DNA of 64,000 bases, taken from assembly GCF_029590555.1 (NCBI RefSeq), contig NZ_CP081001.1:1426001-1490000 (forward strand), given 5' to 3'. The position numbers were made by a program, and so were the translations under genes. Below are positions 47,073 through 55,183 of the stretch, piece after piece; positions within the stretch are counted from its first letter, which is position 1, and each line of letters opens with the position of its first letter. Under the pieces are notes generated by a model. The model did not search any database. It saw only the letters and a list, made by a program, of their open reading frames with translations, and had not been told where the DNA came from. This DNA is from Sphingobium sp. V4 (GTDB taxonomy: Bacteria > Pseudomonadota > Alphaproteobacteria > Sphingomonadales > Sphingomonadaceae).

Positions 47073-49964
47073 CTATTTCGCCGCCGCGCCTTCGGGCAGG
47101 ACGATCGCCGACCAGCTCTTGCCCGGAACCAGATATTTGGCGGCCAATCCCTGAAGCTCCGCCGGCGTGACGCTCAGCAGATCGCGGGACATGGACTGCA
47201 TCGCCTGGATGTAGCGGGGATCGTGGGTCGCGCCTTCCATCTGGTTCATCCAGAAGGCGTTGCCCGTGCTGGCGCGCATTAGCAATTGCTGCATCGGCGC
47301 TACCGCCCGCTGCAATTCATCGGCACTGACCGGGTTCTTGGCGAGATCGGCCGCGGTCGCCTTGACCACATCGTAGAAATAGCTGATCCGATCGGGCCGG
47401 ATCTGGCTGGTGACGAGGATATAGCCACCGTTTTCGTATGAAAAGGGCCAGTTATTCTGCACGCTAGGGGAATAGGCCGCGCCTTCGGTCGACCGCAGCT
47501 TGTCGAACAAGCGATCGTTGAAGATCTGCGTCAATATCTCAAGCTGGCGCGCCTCCTTCTGCAAGCCGAACCCACCCGATGTCGGCCATGCCATGACCGC
47601 GGCGGCCTGATCCTTGTCGCCATTGTGGCGCAGGATGACGGGCGCCTCGACATGGGCTGGGAAGCGCATCGCCCGGTTCGTGGCCGGAACCGGCGTATCG
47701 GGCCGCGCCGGCAGCGCGCCGAAGGTCGCCGCCACGGCATTGATCGCGTCCTGCGCCTCGACATGGCCGAAAATCTGGATTTCGATCGGGCCGGAGGCCA
47801 GTACCGGCTCCCAGGTCGCGCGGAAAGCCTGGGGCGTCAGCGCCTCGATTTCCGCGCGTGACGGGGTGCGGAAACGCACATCCTTATCATGGAGCAGCCA
47901 GTTGAGGTCACGCCCAAGCACCGCGTCGGGGGACCGCGACATCGCGTCATAAGCGACGATCGCACCCGTCTTCACCCGACCGATCGGGGCGGGGTCCCAT
48001 CCGGGCGCCGCCAGCTTGGCCGCGAACAGGCGCAACTGATCCTTATAGTCGGCCGGTCGCGTGACCGCCTGCAATTCGAAGGCGTCGTCGTCGATACCGA
48101 AATCCAGGCCCATTCGCCGGCCGATGGTCAGTTCGTCCAGTTCCCGCTGCCCCAGCTTGCCGATGCCGCTGGCGACCAGCGCATAATCGCCCGCCCAGCT
48201 CGCCACCGGCCTTGTCGGCGAGAAGGCCTGCTGCCCGTGCCCGAACCGCACATTGATACGCACCTTTTCCGGCTCGGCATCATTGGCGAACAGGATCAGC
48301 TTGACGCCGTTGGCGAAGCTGATGCTTTCCATGCCCGGCAGCCCCGCCTGCGTCCGGGATACCACGGCCCCGGGTGTCCCCAGGCTCGGCAGGTCGTCCA
48401 TCGTTACCGGCTTGTCCGCCAGGCGGGCGTTCGTCGCCGCCTTGACGGGCGCAGCGACAGCCGCCGCCAGCTTCGCATCCACGCCCGGTTCCACCTTGCC
48501 CGTCACCAGCATCGCGCGGAATACCCCGGCCGAAAAGAGACGCCGCGTCGAATCCAGTATCTTGGCCGGAGTCATGGCGGGCTTCCCCGCGCGAAAAATA
48601 TCGACGGCCGCCTGCGGACTGACCGTCGTCTCGCGAATATCGACCGCGCTGACCAGATCGCTGGCCTGCTTGGCGCCCGCTTCCGTCGATGCATTTTCGA
48701 CCTGGATCGCCAGCGCCATGTCCATCTGCGCATATTCGCGGTCTATTTCCGCCTGGCTTGGCGGCGTGGCCTTGGCATCCTCCACGATCGCGCGGACGTC
48801 CGCCAGCGCCTTTTCCCAATCATTGCCGCTGGGGATGATCGACAGGAAAGTGCCGTCCGCCGACCGGCTGACATCCTGCTGCTCGACGCTGGCCTGGAGG
48901 AAGCTGCCCCCCGCGCGGGCCGCCTGCTCGAACCGGCGGCCGATGATCTGCAACGCCAGCATGTCGGTCAGCTTGTCCTGATTGTAGACGATGGTATCGG
49001 CATGAGGTGTCCAGGGCCGCAGCCAGGCCATCGTCAGCCCCGTTGGCGCGCCCGGTTCCACCAGAACGCGGGTCGCGGGCAACGTCGCGTCCGGCGTGCC
49101 GAAGTCGGGGATCGCCGCCCCTTTGCCAGGCACCGTCCAGCCGGCAAAATTATCCTTGATCAGTTGCTCGGCCACGGCGGGGTCTATGTCCCCCGATATG
49201 GCGATGACGGCATATTCCGGGCGATACCAGCGCTGGTGGAATGCTTCCATCCTCGCCGCGGTCGCCGCGTTCAGCGTCGCCACCGTGCCGATCGGCGCAT
49301 GTTCGGCGAGGGGCTGGCCCGCGAAGAAATGCTGGCGACTGGCGTCCGATATGCGGCTCTGCGGCCCGTCGCTCTCGCGCTTTTCCGCCAGCACGACCGC
49401 CCGCTCGGCGCTGACCGCGCTGTCGACGATGTTGGGATCGACCATCATGCCGGCCAGAATCTTCATGCTTTCGCCCAGCGTCGCCTGCGTCGCCTGCGGC
49501 AGGTCCAGCGCATAGGTGGTCCCGGTCGGGGTAGTCTGGGCGTTGCTGTCGCTGCCGAAGGTCACGCCAAGCCGCTGCCAGATCCGCTTGGATTCGCCAT
49601 CAGGCACATGGCGGGAGCCCCGGAAGGTCAGATGCTCCATATAATGGGCGTAGCCCTGTTCGTCGTCCCGCTCCATGAGCGAGCCGGCGTCAATTCGAAG
49701 ACGGACCGAAACCTGCCCCGGCGGCACGCCATTGCGTCGGATCGCGTAGCGCAGTCCGTTCGACAGCGTCCCGAACCGCCAGGCCGCGTCGATCGGCACA
49801 TCGCTATTTTCGTAGAGCCAGGGTCGGACGTGCGCCTGGGTCGTTCCCGCAGCGGCCGGTGCGGTAGTCGTGGCGGTCCTTGCGGCGAGCGGCAGCGAAG
49901 ACCCCGACAGAAGCAGGGCAAGGATGGTGAGCGATGCGGCCGGACGGCGGGGGAAAAAATGCAT
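47073..49964 (-). CDS. secreted M16-family zinc metallopeptidase
   Basis: A 963-residue insulinase/pitrilysin-type protein with a signal peptide (hydrophobic residues 9-27, then SLPLAA). The zinc site is an inverted HxxEH, H107-Y-M-E-H111, in GYAHYMEHLTFRGS, with the third ligand Glu in AERAVVLAEKRES. Two M16 halves follow, the second without a zinc motif (VKLILFANDAEPEKVRINVRFGHG onward), as is normal. It should degrade peptides in the periplasm. It is transcribed alone, after the DEAD-box gene on the same strand and separated by 121 bp that include a long inverted repeat. Confidence 0.93.
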   Translation of the reverse strand: MHFFPRRPAASLTILALLLSGSSLPLAARTATTTAPAAAGTTQAHVRPWLYENSDVPIDAAWRFGTLSNGLRYAIRRNGVPPGQVSVRLRIDAGSLMERDDEQGYAHYMEHLTFRGSRHVPDGESKRIWQRLGVTFGSDSNAQTTPTGTTYALDLPQATQATLGESMKILAGMMVDPNIVDSAVSAERAVVLAEKRESDGPQSRISDASRQHFFAGQPLAEHAPIGTVATLNAATAARMEAFHQRWYRPEYAVIAISGDIDPAVAEQLIKDNFAGWTVPGKGAAIPDFGTPDATLPATRVLVEPGAPTGLTMAWLRPWTPHADTIVYNQDKLTDMLALQIIGRRFEQAARAGGSFLQASVEQQDVSRSADGTFLSIIPSGNDWEKALADVRAIVEDAKATPPSQAEIDREYAQMDMALAIQVENASTEAGAKQASDLVSAVDIRETTVSPQAAVDIFRAGKPAMTPAKILDSTRRLFSAGVFRAMLVTGKVEPGVDAKLAAAVAAPVKAATNARLADKPVTMDDLPSLGTPGAVVSRTQAGLPGMESISFANGVKLILFANDAEPEKVRINVRFGHGQQAFSPTRPVASWAGDYALVASGIGKLGQRELDELTIGRRMGLDFGIDDDAFELQAVTRPADYKDQLRLFAAKLAAPGWDPAPIGRVKTGAIVAYDAMSRSPDAVLGRDLNWLLHDKDVRFRTPSRAEIEALTPQAFRATWEPVLASGPIEIQIFGHVEAQDAINAVAATFGALPARPDTPVPATNRAMRFPAHVEAPVILRHNGDKDQAAAVMAWPTSGGFGLQKEARQLEILTQIFNDRLFDKLRSTEGAAYSPSVQNNWPFSYENGGYILVTSQIRPDRISYFYDVVKATAADLAKNPVSADELQRAVAPMQQLLMRASTGNAFWMNQMEGATHDPRYIQAMQSMSRDLLSVTPAELQGLAAKYLVPGKSWSAIVLPEGAAAK

Positions 49965-50021
49965 AGGCGCGAAAGCCTAACGGCATTTTCCTGAATGGCC
50001 ACTGACAATCATGGTCATGCC

Positions 50022-50077
50022 TGCCTTCGTTTCGGTCGCGCCGGGAAACTTTCCCGACGCGTCCGAAGCGAACGGCA
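50022..50077. repeat. long imperfect inverted repeat between the helicase and peptidase genes
   Basis: Two 21-nt arms (50026-50046 and 50052-50072) around a 5-base loop match at 18 of 21 positions; with one bulged base the pairing extends to 50022-50077. The core is CGGGAAACTTTCCCG. No T-run follows. It could act as the 3' end of the helicase message or be a small palindromic element. Confidence 0.55.
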
Positions 50078-50085
50078 TCAGGCAA

Positions 50086-51465
50086 TCAGCGCGGGGCGCC
50101 GGTGCGCTGGACCGCGCCCTTATGTGCGCCCACGCCGCCACGACGGCGACGGCGGAACGGCTTTTTCTCACCGCCCTCCGAATCCGCGCGATGCGCCCGG
50201 TCGGGCGTCCCGCGCTGCGCCTTCTGCCCGTCCTGGTAGCGGCGCTGCCCTTCGGCCCGCTTGGCCTGCTGCTGCGGCGTCTGGCTCGGCCCCTTGCGCG
50301 GTGCAGCGGGCTTGGGAAGGTTGCGTACTGCCTCCAGGAAATTCTCCGGAAGCGGCGCTATGTCGAGCTTTACGCGCGTCGCCTTCTCTATGGCCTTGAG
50401 ATAGGGCCGTTCATCATCCGCCACGAAGCTGATCGCCACGCCCTCGGCGCCGGCACGCGCGGTGCGACCGATGCGGTGGACATATTGTTCGGGCACGTTG
50501 GGAATTTCGAAGTTGATGACATGGCTGACGCCCGACACGTCGATGCCGCGCGCAGCGATGTCGGTCGCGACCAGCAGTTTCACCTTGCCCTGACGGAACG
50601 CCTGGAGCGCGGTCGTGCGCTGGCCCTGGCTCTTGTTGCCATGGATGGCAAAGGCATCGATGCCCGCGCCTTCCAGGAAACGCACGACCCGGTCGGCGCC
50701 ATGCTTGGTGCGGGTGAAGATCAGGGCGCGGTCAATATCCTCGGTATTGAGGACGATATGCAGCAATGCCTGCTTTTCCGCCTGATTCACGAAGGTCGCC
50801 TGCTGGCGCACCCGTTCCGCCGTGGTGGATTGCGGCGCAACGCTGACCTTGACCGGATCGTTCAGGAACTGGCCGGCCAGCGCCTCGATCTCCTTGGGCA
50901 TGGTGGCCGAGAAGAACAGGTTCTGGCGGTCGCGTGGCAGCAGCTTGGCGACGCGGCGCAGCGGATGGATGAAGCCCATGTCCATCATCTGGTCGGCTTC
51001 GTCGAGCACGAAGATTTCGGTGTCCTTGATGGTCAAGGCGCGCTGGTCGATCAGGTCGAGCAGGCGGCCGGGCGTGGCGACAACGATGTCGACACCCTGC
51101 GACAAAGCCCGGATCTGCTTGTTGATCGGCACGCCGCCGAACACGGTTTCGACCGACAGCTTGAGGAAGCGGCCATAATCGCGGAAGCTCTGCGCGATCT
51201 GCGCGGCGAGTTCGCGGGTCGGCGACAGCACCAGCATCCGGCAGCCCTTGACCGGCGTCACCTTGGGATTGCGCGCAAAATAGTCGAGACTGGGCAGCGC
51301 GAATGCCGCGGTCTTGCCGGTGCCGGTCTGGGCGATGCCGCACAGATCCTTGCCCTCGAGCAGAACGGGAATCGCCTTCTGCTGGATCGGTGTCGGGGTG
51401 GCATATTTCTTTGCGGCAAGCGCCTTCAGGATTGGCTCGGACAAGCCAAGATCGGTAAATTCCAT
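50086..51465 (-). CDS. rhlE: DEAD-box RNA helicase (RhlE type)
   Basis: A 459-residue DEAD-box helicase. In order: Q motif FTDLGLSEPILKALAAKKYATPTPIQQKAIP, Walker A AQTGTGKT, PTRELA, TPGRLLD, DEAD box VLDEADQMMDMGF, SAT, then ALIFTRTKHGAD, ARGIDVSGVSHVINFEIP and HRIGRTARAG. The tail (about 85 residues) is basic and disordered, ending in a KKPFRRRRRGG patch, as in RhlE proteins that bind RNA loosely. ATG 51465 begins at the canonical MEFTDLGL. The message appears to have a structured leader with an upstream small ORF (51476-51611). Confidence 0.95.
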   Translation of the reverse strand: MEFTDLGLSEPILKALAAKKYATPTPIQQKAIPVLLEGKDLCGIAQTGTGKTAAFALPSLDYFARNPKVTPVKGCRMLVLSPTRELAAQIAQSFRDYGRFLKLSVETVFGGVPINKQIRALSQGVDIVVATPGRLLDLIDQRALTIKDTEIFVLDEADQMMDMGFIHPLRRVAKLLPRDRQNLFFSATMPKEIEALAGQFLNDPVKVSVAPQSTTAERVRQQATFVNQAEKQALLHIVLNTEDIDRALIFTRTKHGADRVVRFLEGAGIDAFAIHGNKSQGQRTTALQAFRQGKVKLLVATDIAARGIDVSGVSHVINFEIPNVPEQYVHRIGRTARAGAEGVAISFVADDERPYLKAIEKATRVKLDIAPLPENFLEAVRNLPKPAAPRKGPSQTPQQQAKRAEGQRRYQDGQKAQRGTPDRAHRADSEGGEKKPFRRRRRGGVGAHKGAVQRTGAPR

Positions 51466-51475
51466 GGATAAACTC

Positions 51476-51611
51476 ACAAGTCGGCCATGCGCCGACTTCG
51501 CTGCGGACGCAGCAAGGGCGCGAGGCGGGTTACGAAACGACCCGCGTGAAAAGGGAAGCCTCAAGCTTGGCGCAGACTGTCATTGGCCGGTCCTCCAACC
51601 CTTCGGGGGTT
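51476..51611 (-). promoter_or_regulatory. structured 5' leader of the DEAD-box helicase mRNA
   Basis: On the sense (minus) strand four hairpins precede the helicase start. They are AACCC/GGGTT at 51611-51597, abutting a GGAGG ribosome site; GCGGGT/ACCCGC at 51545-51525, over the end of the small ORF; GCTGC/GCAGC with loop GTCC at 51513-51500; and AAGTCGGC/GCCGACTT, a perfect 8-bp stem, at 51498-51478. The last ends 12 bases before the helicase ATG, with its weak GTGAG ribosome site immediately after. A possible promoter further upstream is TTGCTA (51699-51694) and CATATG (51676-51671), 17 bases apart. Confidence 0.6.
51530..51583 (-). CDS. 17-codon upstream ORF (possible leader peptide)
   Basis: ATG at 51583 opens MTVCAKLEASLFTRVVS and stops at TAA 51530. 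GGAGG lies at 51596-51592 with an ideal 8-base spacing, much better than the helicase's own site. Its last codons and stop lie in the GCGGGT/ACCCGC hairpin, so ribosome position could change folding of the leader. No homologue is known to me; expression is unproven. Confidence 0.45.
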   Translation of the reverse strand: MTVCAKLEASLFTRVVS

Positions 51612-51733
51612 CGGGACGATCACGCTGCCAATCGCTGGGGACCACAGGGGTCATCTGCTGCGCTGCGGCGCATATGGAGGAAGTGCGGGCAAATAGCAAG
51701 CGGCCCCGACCATCACACCGGAGCCGCCACATT

Positions 51734-51765
51734 CTTGAATGGAATAGGGCTTGAATGGAATAGGG
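51734..51765. repeat. tandem 16-bp direct duplication
   Basis: CTTGAATGGAATAGGG occurs twice in immediate tandem (51734-51749 and 51750-51765), directly behind the stop of the general-stress protein gene. It probably arose by slippage or is a recent duplication. Confidence 0.8.
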
Positions 51766-51766
51766 A

Positions 51767-52240
51767 TCAGAGCGCGACTTCGGCGTGCTTCCCCTTCATT
51801 TCGCTCCGCACGTCGCCGCCGAACATCATCTTGAACACACCTTTGAGCGAGAGGTCGGCGCGCCAGATTTCAGCCTTACCGAGGTCCAGCCGAAGCATCA
51901 GCAGGTTGGGATCATTCCGCCCGCCCGGATACCAGGCCTCCACCTGCTTCGACCAGTAACGATCGATCACCGCCGGGTCGGTCTCGGGCACGAGCGTCCC
52001 TTCGATGCAGGCGAAGAGATGATGGTCCTTGGCCACGAACTGCGCCATCGCCGGTCCACCGGGCGCCAGGCGATTGTCCTTGGCCGTATAGAACCAGAAG
52101 CAGTGATTGGCTTGCGGATCGAGTTGCGCCGTCATCGGCAGGCTGTGTTCCGCATTGCCCTTCAATCCCACCATCAGGAAGGGGCTGCTCGACAGATCGG
52201 CCCAGAAACGGTCGCGGATATCGGCTTCGTCGGTCATCAT
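51767..52240 (-). CDS. pyridoxamine 5'-phosphate oxidase-like general stress protein
   Basis: A 157-residue split-barrel flavin-binding-type protein. DIRDRFWADLSSSPFLMVGLKG opens the family pattern, followed by HCFWFYTAKDNRLAPGGPAMAQFVAKDHHLFACIEGTLV and IDRYWSKQVEAWYPGGRNDPNLLMLRLDLGKAEIW, typical of the general-stress-protein-26 group. Such proteins bind FMN or related cofactors; the activity is usually unknown. GGAG precedes the double ATG (52240/52237). It stands alone between the helicase leader and nfu, which is divergent. Confidence 0.85.
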   Translation of the reverse strand: MMTDEADIRDRFWADLSSSPFLMVGLKGNAEHSLPMTAQLDPQANHCFWFYTAKDNRLAPGGPAMAQFVAKDHHLFACIEGTLVPETDPAVIDRYWSKQVEAWYPGGRNDPNLLMLRLDLGKAEIWRADLSLKGVFKMMFGGDVRSEMKGKHAEVAL

Positions 52241-52325
52241 CCTGTCTCCTTAAGGCTTTCCCCTTCAATGGTCGTCGCACGACGAAGTTCCCGAAACGCT
52301 TGATCTTGGCCGCGCCAATCGCCAC

Positions 52326-52910
52326 ATGAGCGCCATGTTGATCGAGACCGAACTGACGCCCAACCCGGCCACCATCAAATTCCTGCCTGGCCGCGAGGTC
52401 ATGGGTGCGGGCACGCGCGATTTCGCGACGCCCGAGGAAGCGGAGGCCTCCCCGCTGGCCGAAGCCCTGTTCGGCCTGGGTGACGTGACCGGCGTGTTCT
52501 TCGGCAGTGATTTCGTGTCGGTGACGATCGCACCCGGATCGGAATGGTCGGACGTGAAGCCCGACATTCTTGCCACGCTGCTGGAGCATTTCTCCGCCAA
52601 CATGCCGCTCTTCGCGCCCGGCAGCGCGGCCGGCATCACTGTCCCGGCCGATGATGACGGCTTTGCCGACGACCCGGAAGATGCCGAAATCATCGAGCAG
52701 ATTCGCGAGCTGATCGACACGCGTGTCCGCCCCGCCGTCGCCAATGACGGCGGCGACATCATCTATCGCGGCTTCGACAAGGGCACCGTATACCTGAAGA
52801 TGCAGGGCGCTTGCTCGGGCTGCCCCTCCTCCACCGCGACGCTGAAGAACGGGATCGAGCAACTGCTCAAACATTATGTTCCCGAAGTGACCGAGGTGCG
52901 CGCGGTCTGA
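52326..52910 (+). CDS. nfu: Nfu-type iron-sulphur cluster carrier
   Basis: A 194-residue protein with an N-terminal Nfu domain (LIETELTPNPATIKFLPGREVM) and a C-terminal NifU-like domain whose Cys-x2-Cys pair (GACSGCPSS) binds a 4Fe-4S cluster for transfer to client enzymes. The family usually begins M-x-I-x-T-E-x-TPNP, so ATG 52335 may be the true start; 52326 adds three residues. The miaB gene downstream in this region needs such clusters, though a direct link is only inferred. The order nfu-tsaB-rimI is common in alphaproteobacteria. Confidence 0.93.
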   Translation: MSAMLIETELTPNPATIKFLPGREVMGAGTRDFATPEEAEASPLAEALFGLGDVTGVFFGSDFVSVTIAPGSEWSDVKPDILATLLEHFSANMPLFAPGSAAGITVPADDDGFADDPEDAEIIEQIRELIDTRVRPAVANDGGDIIYRGFDKGTVYLKMQGACSGCPSSTATLKNGIEQLLKHYVPEVTEVRAV

Positions 52911-52995
52911 ACCACGCCGCCGATTTGGCAAATCCGGCCGGATCGACTAACCGCTAGGCGAATCCGCATCCTGCGGCCGCTTGAGGGAGTGATTT

Positions 52996-53622
52996 TTGCG
53001 CCTGCTGGTGATCGACACTGCGACACAGGCCCTGTCCGTGGCGCTGCTGGAGGACGGTGCGCCGATCGGCCGATTTCACGACATTGTCGGGCGCGGCCAT
53101 GCCGAAGCGCTGTTGCCCGCCATCGCCGCCCTGCCCGATGGCGGTCGAGCCGGCGCGATCGCCGTCGATGTCGGACCCGGCAGCTTTACGGGTGTACGCA
53201 TCGGTATCGCCGCCGCGCGCGCGTTGGCGCTCGCCTGGAACATCCCGCTGCACGGCTACAGCGCCCCGGCGCTGATCGCTGCGCGCGCGGCCCGGTCTCA
53301 TGAAGGCGGCCCGCTGATCGTCACCATCACCGGCGGGCATGGCGAGCTTTTCTGGCAGAGCTTCACCGCCGACGGCCTGACCGCCACCAGCGACATCGCC
53401 TCGACGCCGATTGCAGCGCTTGCCGAACGGATCGACGCAACAACCATCTTCGGGACAGGGGCCGAAGCGCTGGTCACCGCGCGCGGATCGGGCGCTGCGG
53501 CGACTCTGTACCCCGATGCAGGCGACTTCATGCTGATCGCCGACCTCGCGCCCCTGCCCCCGGTTCCCATCTACGGCCGGGGCGCGGACGCAAGGACCAT
53601 GGCGGAGCGCGCCGCATCATGA
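52996..53622 (+). CDS. tsaB: tRNA threonylcarbamoyladenosine biosynthesis protein TsaB
   Basis: A 208-residue TsaB, the partner that stabilises TsaD in making t6A37 on ANN-decoding tRNAs. It shows the ASKHA-fold LLVIDTATQALSVALLE, GHAEALLPAIAAL and DVGPGSFTGVRIGIAAARALAL. The start is TTG 52996 with GGGAG six bases ahead; no ATG lies near. Its end overlaps rimI by 4 bp. Confidence 0.94.
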   Translation: MRLLVIDTATQALSVALLEDGAPIGRFHDIVGRGHAEALLPAIAALPDGGRAGAIAVDVGPGSFTGVRIGIAAARALALAWNIPLHGYSAPALIAARAARSHEGGPLIVTITGGHGELFWQSFTADGLTATSDIASTPIAALAERIDATTIFGTGAEALVTARGSGAAATLYPDAGDFMLIADLAPLPPVPIYGRGADARTMAERAAS

Positions 53623-54098
53623 TCCCCGGCCTCGTGCTCGACAGCTATGACGAAGCGGATCGCAACGCGATGTCTGACGCCATGGATGTCATGGTCGCAG
53701 CCTTCGACCCGGTCTTTGGCGAGGCGTGGACGCTGCCTCAAGTCGCCGGCGTCATGATGATGCCCGGCACCTGGCTGACGGTCGCGCGGGTGGACGCCAC
53801 ACCGCTCGGCTTCGCACTGGTCCGGTCGGTGCTCGACGAATGCGAATTGCTGCTGCTGGCCGTGGCTCCGCTCTGGCGCGGGCGTGGTGTCGGGGAAACC
53901 CTGTTGCGCGATAGCCTGACGACGGCGCGCCGCAGAGGCATCTTGTCGATGAACCTTGAAGTACGCGCCACCAACAACGCCGTCCGCCTGTATGAGAAAG
54001 CAGGCTTTGAATATGTGCATCGGCGCCCTGGTTATTATCGTGGTAAAGATGGTCAACTTTATGATGCACTGAGTTTTCGCAAAGACATGCGAATCTGA
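53619..54098 (+). CDS. rimI: ribosomal-protein-alanine N-acetyltransferase
   Basis: A 159-residue GNAT acetyltransferase. Acetyl-CoA-binding motif A is LLLLAVAPLWRGRGVGETLL, followed by MNLEVRATNNAVRLYEKAGFEYVHRRPGYYRG, the RimI signature. It acetylates the N-terminus of ribosomal protein S18 in Escherichia coli. It overlaps tsaB (ATGA), the usual alphaproteobacterial pairing. Confidence 0.93.
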   Translation: MIPGLVLDSYDEADRNAMSDAMDVMVAAFDPVFGEAWTLPQVAGVMMMPGTWLTVARVDATPLGFALVRSVLDECELLLLAVAPLWRGRGVGETLLRDSLTTARRRGILSMNLEVRATNNAVRLYEKAGFEYVHRRPGYYRGKDGQLYDALSFRKDMRI

Positions 54099-54210
54099 CG
54101 CATTCCGGTATTGCGAAATGGGACGCCAAGGTTTAGCGAGGCCGTACCGCTCCTGAAATCAATTCCTCGGGCGGGTCGCAACACAATATAGCCTTGTAGG
54201 AAATAGAAAA

Positions 54211-54633
54211 ATGGAAACCGAATCGGCTCAGAGCGAACTGCTCATTACTTTGACATCGGATATTGTCGCCGCCCATGTGTCGAACAACAGTGTAGCGGTC
54301 TCGGACGTATCTTCGCTGATTCAGAATGTTCATGCCGCCCTGTCGGCTCTGAACCAGCCGGTCGCCGCCCCGGAAGTAAAGCCGGAGCCAGCCGTTTCGG
54401 TCCGTTCGTCGATTAAGCCGGATTACATCATCTGCCTTGAGGACGGCAAGAAGCTGAAGATGCTCAAGCGTCACCTGATGACCCATTATCAGATGACCCC
54501 CGAAGATTATCGCGCCAAGTGGGGCCTGCCGGCCGACTATCCGATGGTCGCGCCCAATTATGCCGAACAGCGCCGCAGCCTGGCGAAGAAGATCGGCCTG
54601 GGCACCAAGCGTCGCCGCACCCGCAGCAAATAA
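54211..54633 (+). CDS. mucR: MucR/Ros family transcriptional regulator
   Basis: A 140-residue MucR-type regulator, an H-NS-like global repressor of alphaproteobacteria. The zinc-finger-like core reads IICLEDGKKLKMLKRHLMTHYQMTPEDYRAKWGLPADYP: one Cys, an Asp where Ros of Agrobacterium has the second Cys, and two His. The N-terminus is the oligomerising helix; the tail is basic (KKIGLGTKRRRTRSK). GTAGGAAA precedes the ATG. The AT-rich 112-bp upstream region suits autoregulation. A strong terminator follows. Confidence 0.93.
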   Translation: METESAQSELLITLTSDIVAAHVSNNSVAVSDVSSLIQNVHAALSALNQPVAAPEVKPEPAVSVRSSIKPDYIICLEDGKKLKMLKRHLMTHYQMTPEDYRAKWGLPADYPMVAPNYAEQRRSLAKKIGLGTKRRRTRSK

Positions 54634-54663
54634 TCGTCGCACCTGGCAAAAGCCGGTTACAAG

Positions 54664-54691
54664 AGGGGCGCGTCGTGGACGCGCCCCTTTC
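54664..54691 (+). terminator. intrinsic terminator after mucR
   Basis: AGGGGCGCGTC and GACGCGCCCCT form a perfect 11-bp stem with loop GTG, followed by TTCC. Confidence 0.8.
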
Positions 54692-54754
54692 CTGTCTGGG
54701 TAAAAGCCGCTAGGCTTTGTCCGAATTTTCGCCAAAGCCAATAAGCGAGCCTGC

Positions 54755-55177
54755 ATGAACCGCAAAATCGACGTCGAAGCCCTGTGCCATGAAAAGGGGC
54801 TGCGCATCACCGAGCAGCGCCGGGTGATCGCCCAGGTGTTGAGTGACGCAACCGATCATCCCGATGTCGAGGAACTGCATAAACGCTCTGCCGCCATCGA
54901 CCCCGGCATCTCCATTGCGACGGTTTACCGCACCGTGCGCCTGTTCGAGGAGGCCGGCATCCTGGAACGCCACGACTTCGGCGACGGGCGCGCCCGGTAT
55001 GAAGCGGCGCCGGAATCGCACCACGACCATCTTATTGATGTCGAAACCGGCAACGTCATCGAATTCGTCGACCCGGAACTGGAACAGTTGCAGAAGCAGA
55101 TCGCCGAGAAGCTGGGTTTCCGCCTGGTCGACCATCGCATGGAACTCTACGGCGTCGCGCTCGACCGCAAGAACTGA
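54755..55177 (+). CDS. fur: Fur family ferric uptake regulator
   Basis: A 140-residue Fur protein: RITEQRRVIAQVLSDATDHPDVEELHKRSAAIDPGISIATVYRTVRLFEEAGI is the winged helix, and ESHHDHLIDVETGNVIEFVDPELE carries the metal-site histidines. The Cys-x2-Cys pair of Escherichia coli Fur, which would fall in the LIDVETG stretch, is absent, and so is the late Cys pair, as is usual in the alphaproteobacterial Fur/Mur branch. It represses iron- or manganese-responsive genes. It lies 66 bp after the mucR terminator. Confidence 0.93.
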   Translation: MNRKIDVEALCHEKGLRITEQRRVIAQVLSDATDHPDVEELHKRSAAIDPGISIATVYRTVRLFEEAGILERHDFGDGRARYEAAPESHHDHLIDVETGNVIEFVDPELEQLQKQIAEKLGFRLVDHRMELYGVALDRKN

Positions 55178-55183
55178 TCCGAC

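Noticed and set aside
47889..49994. A 701-codon plus-strand frame opposite the M16 peptidase gene
   Set aside because: Shadow frame; the minus-strand protein has a signal peptide and a complete zinc motif.
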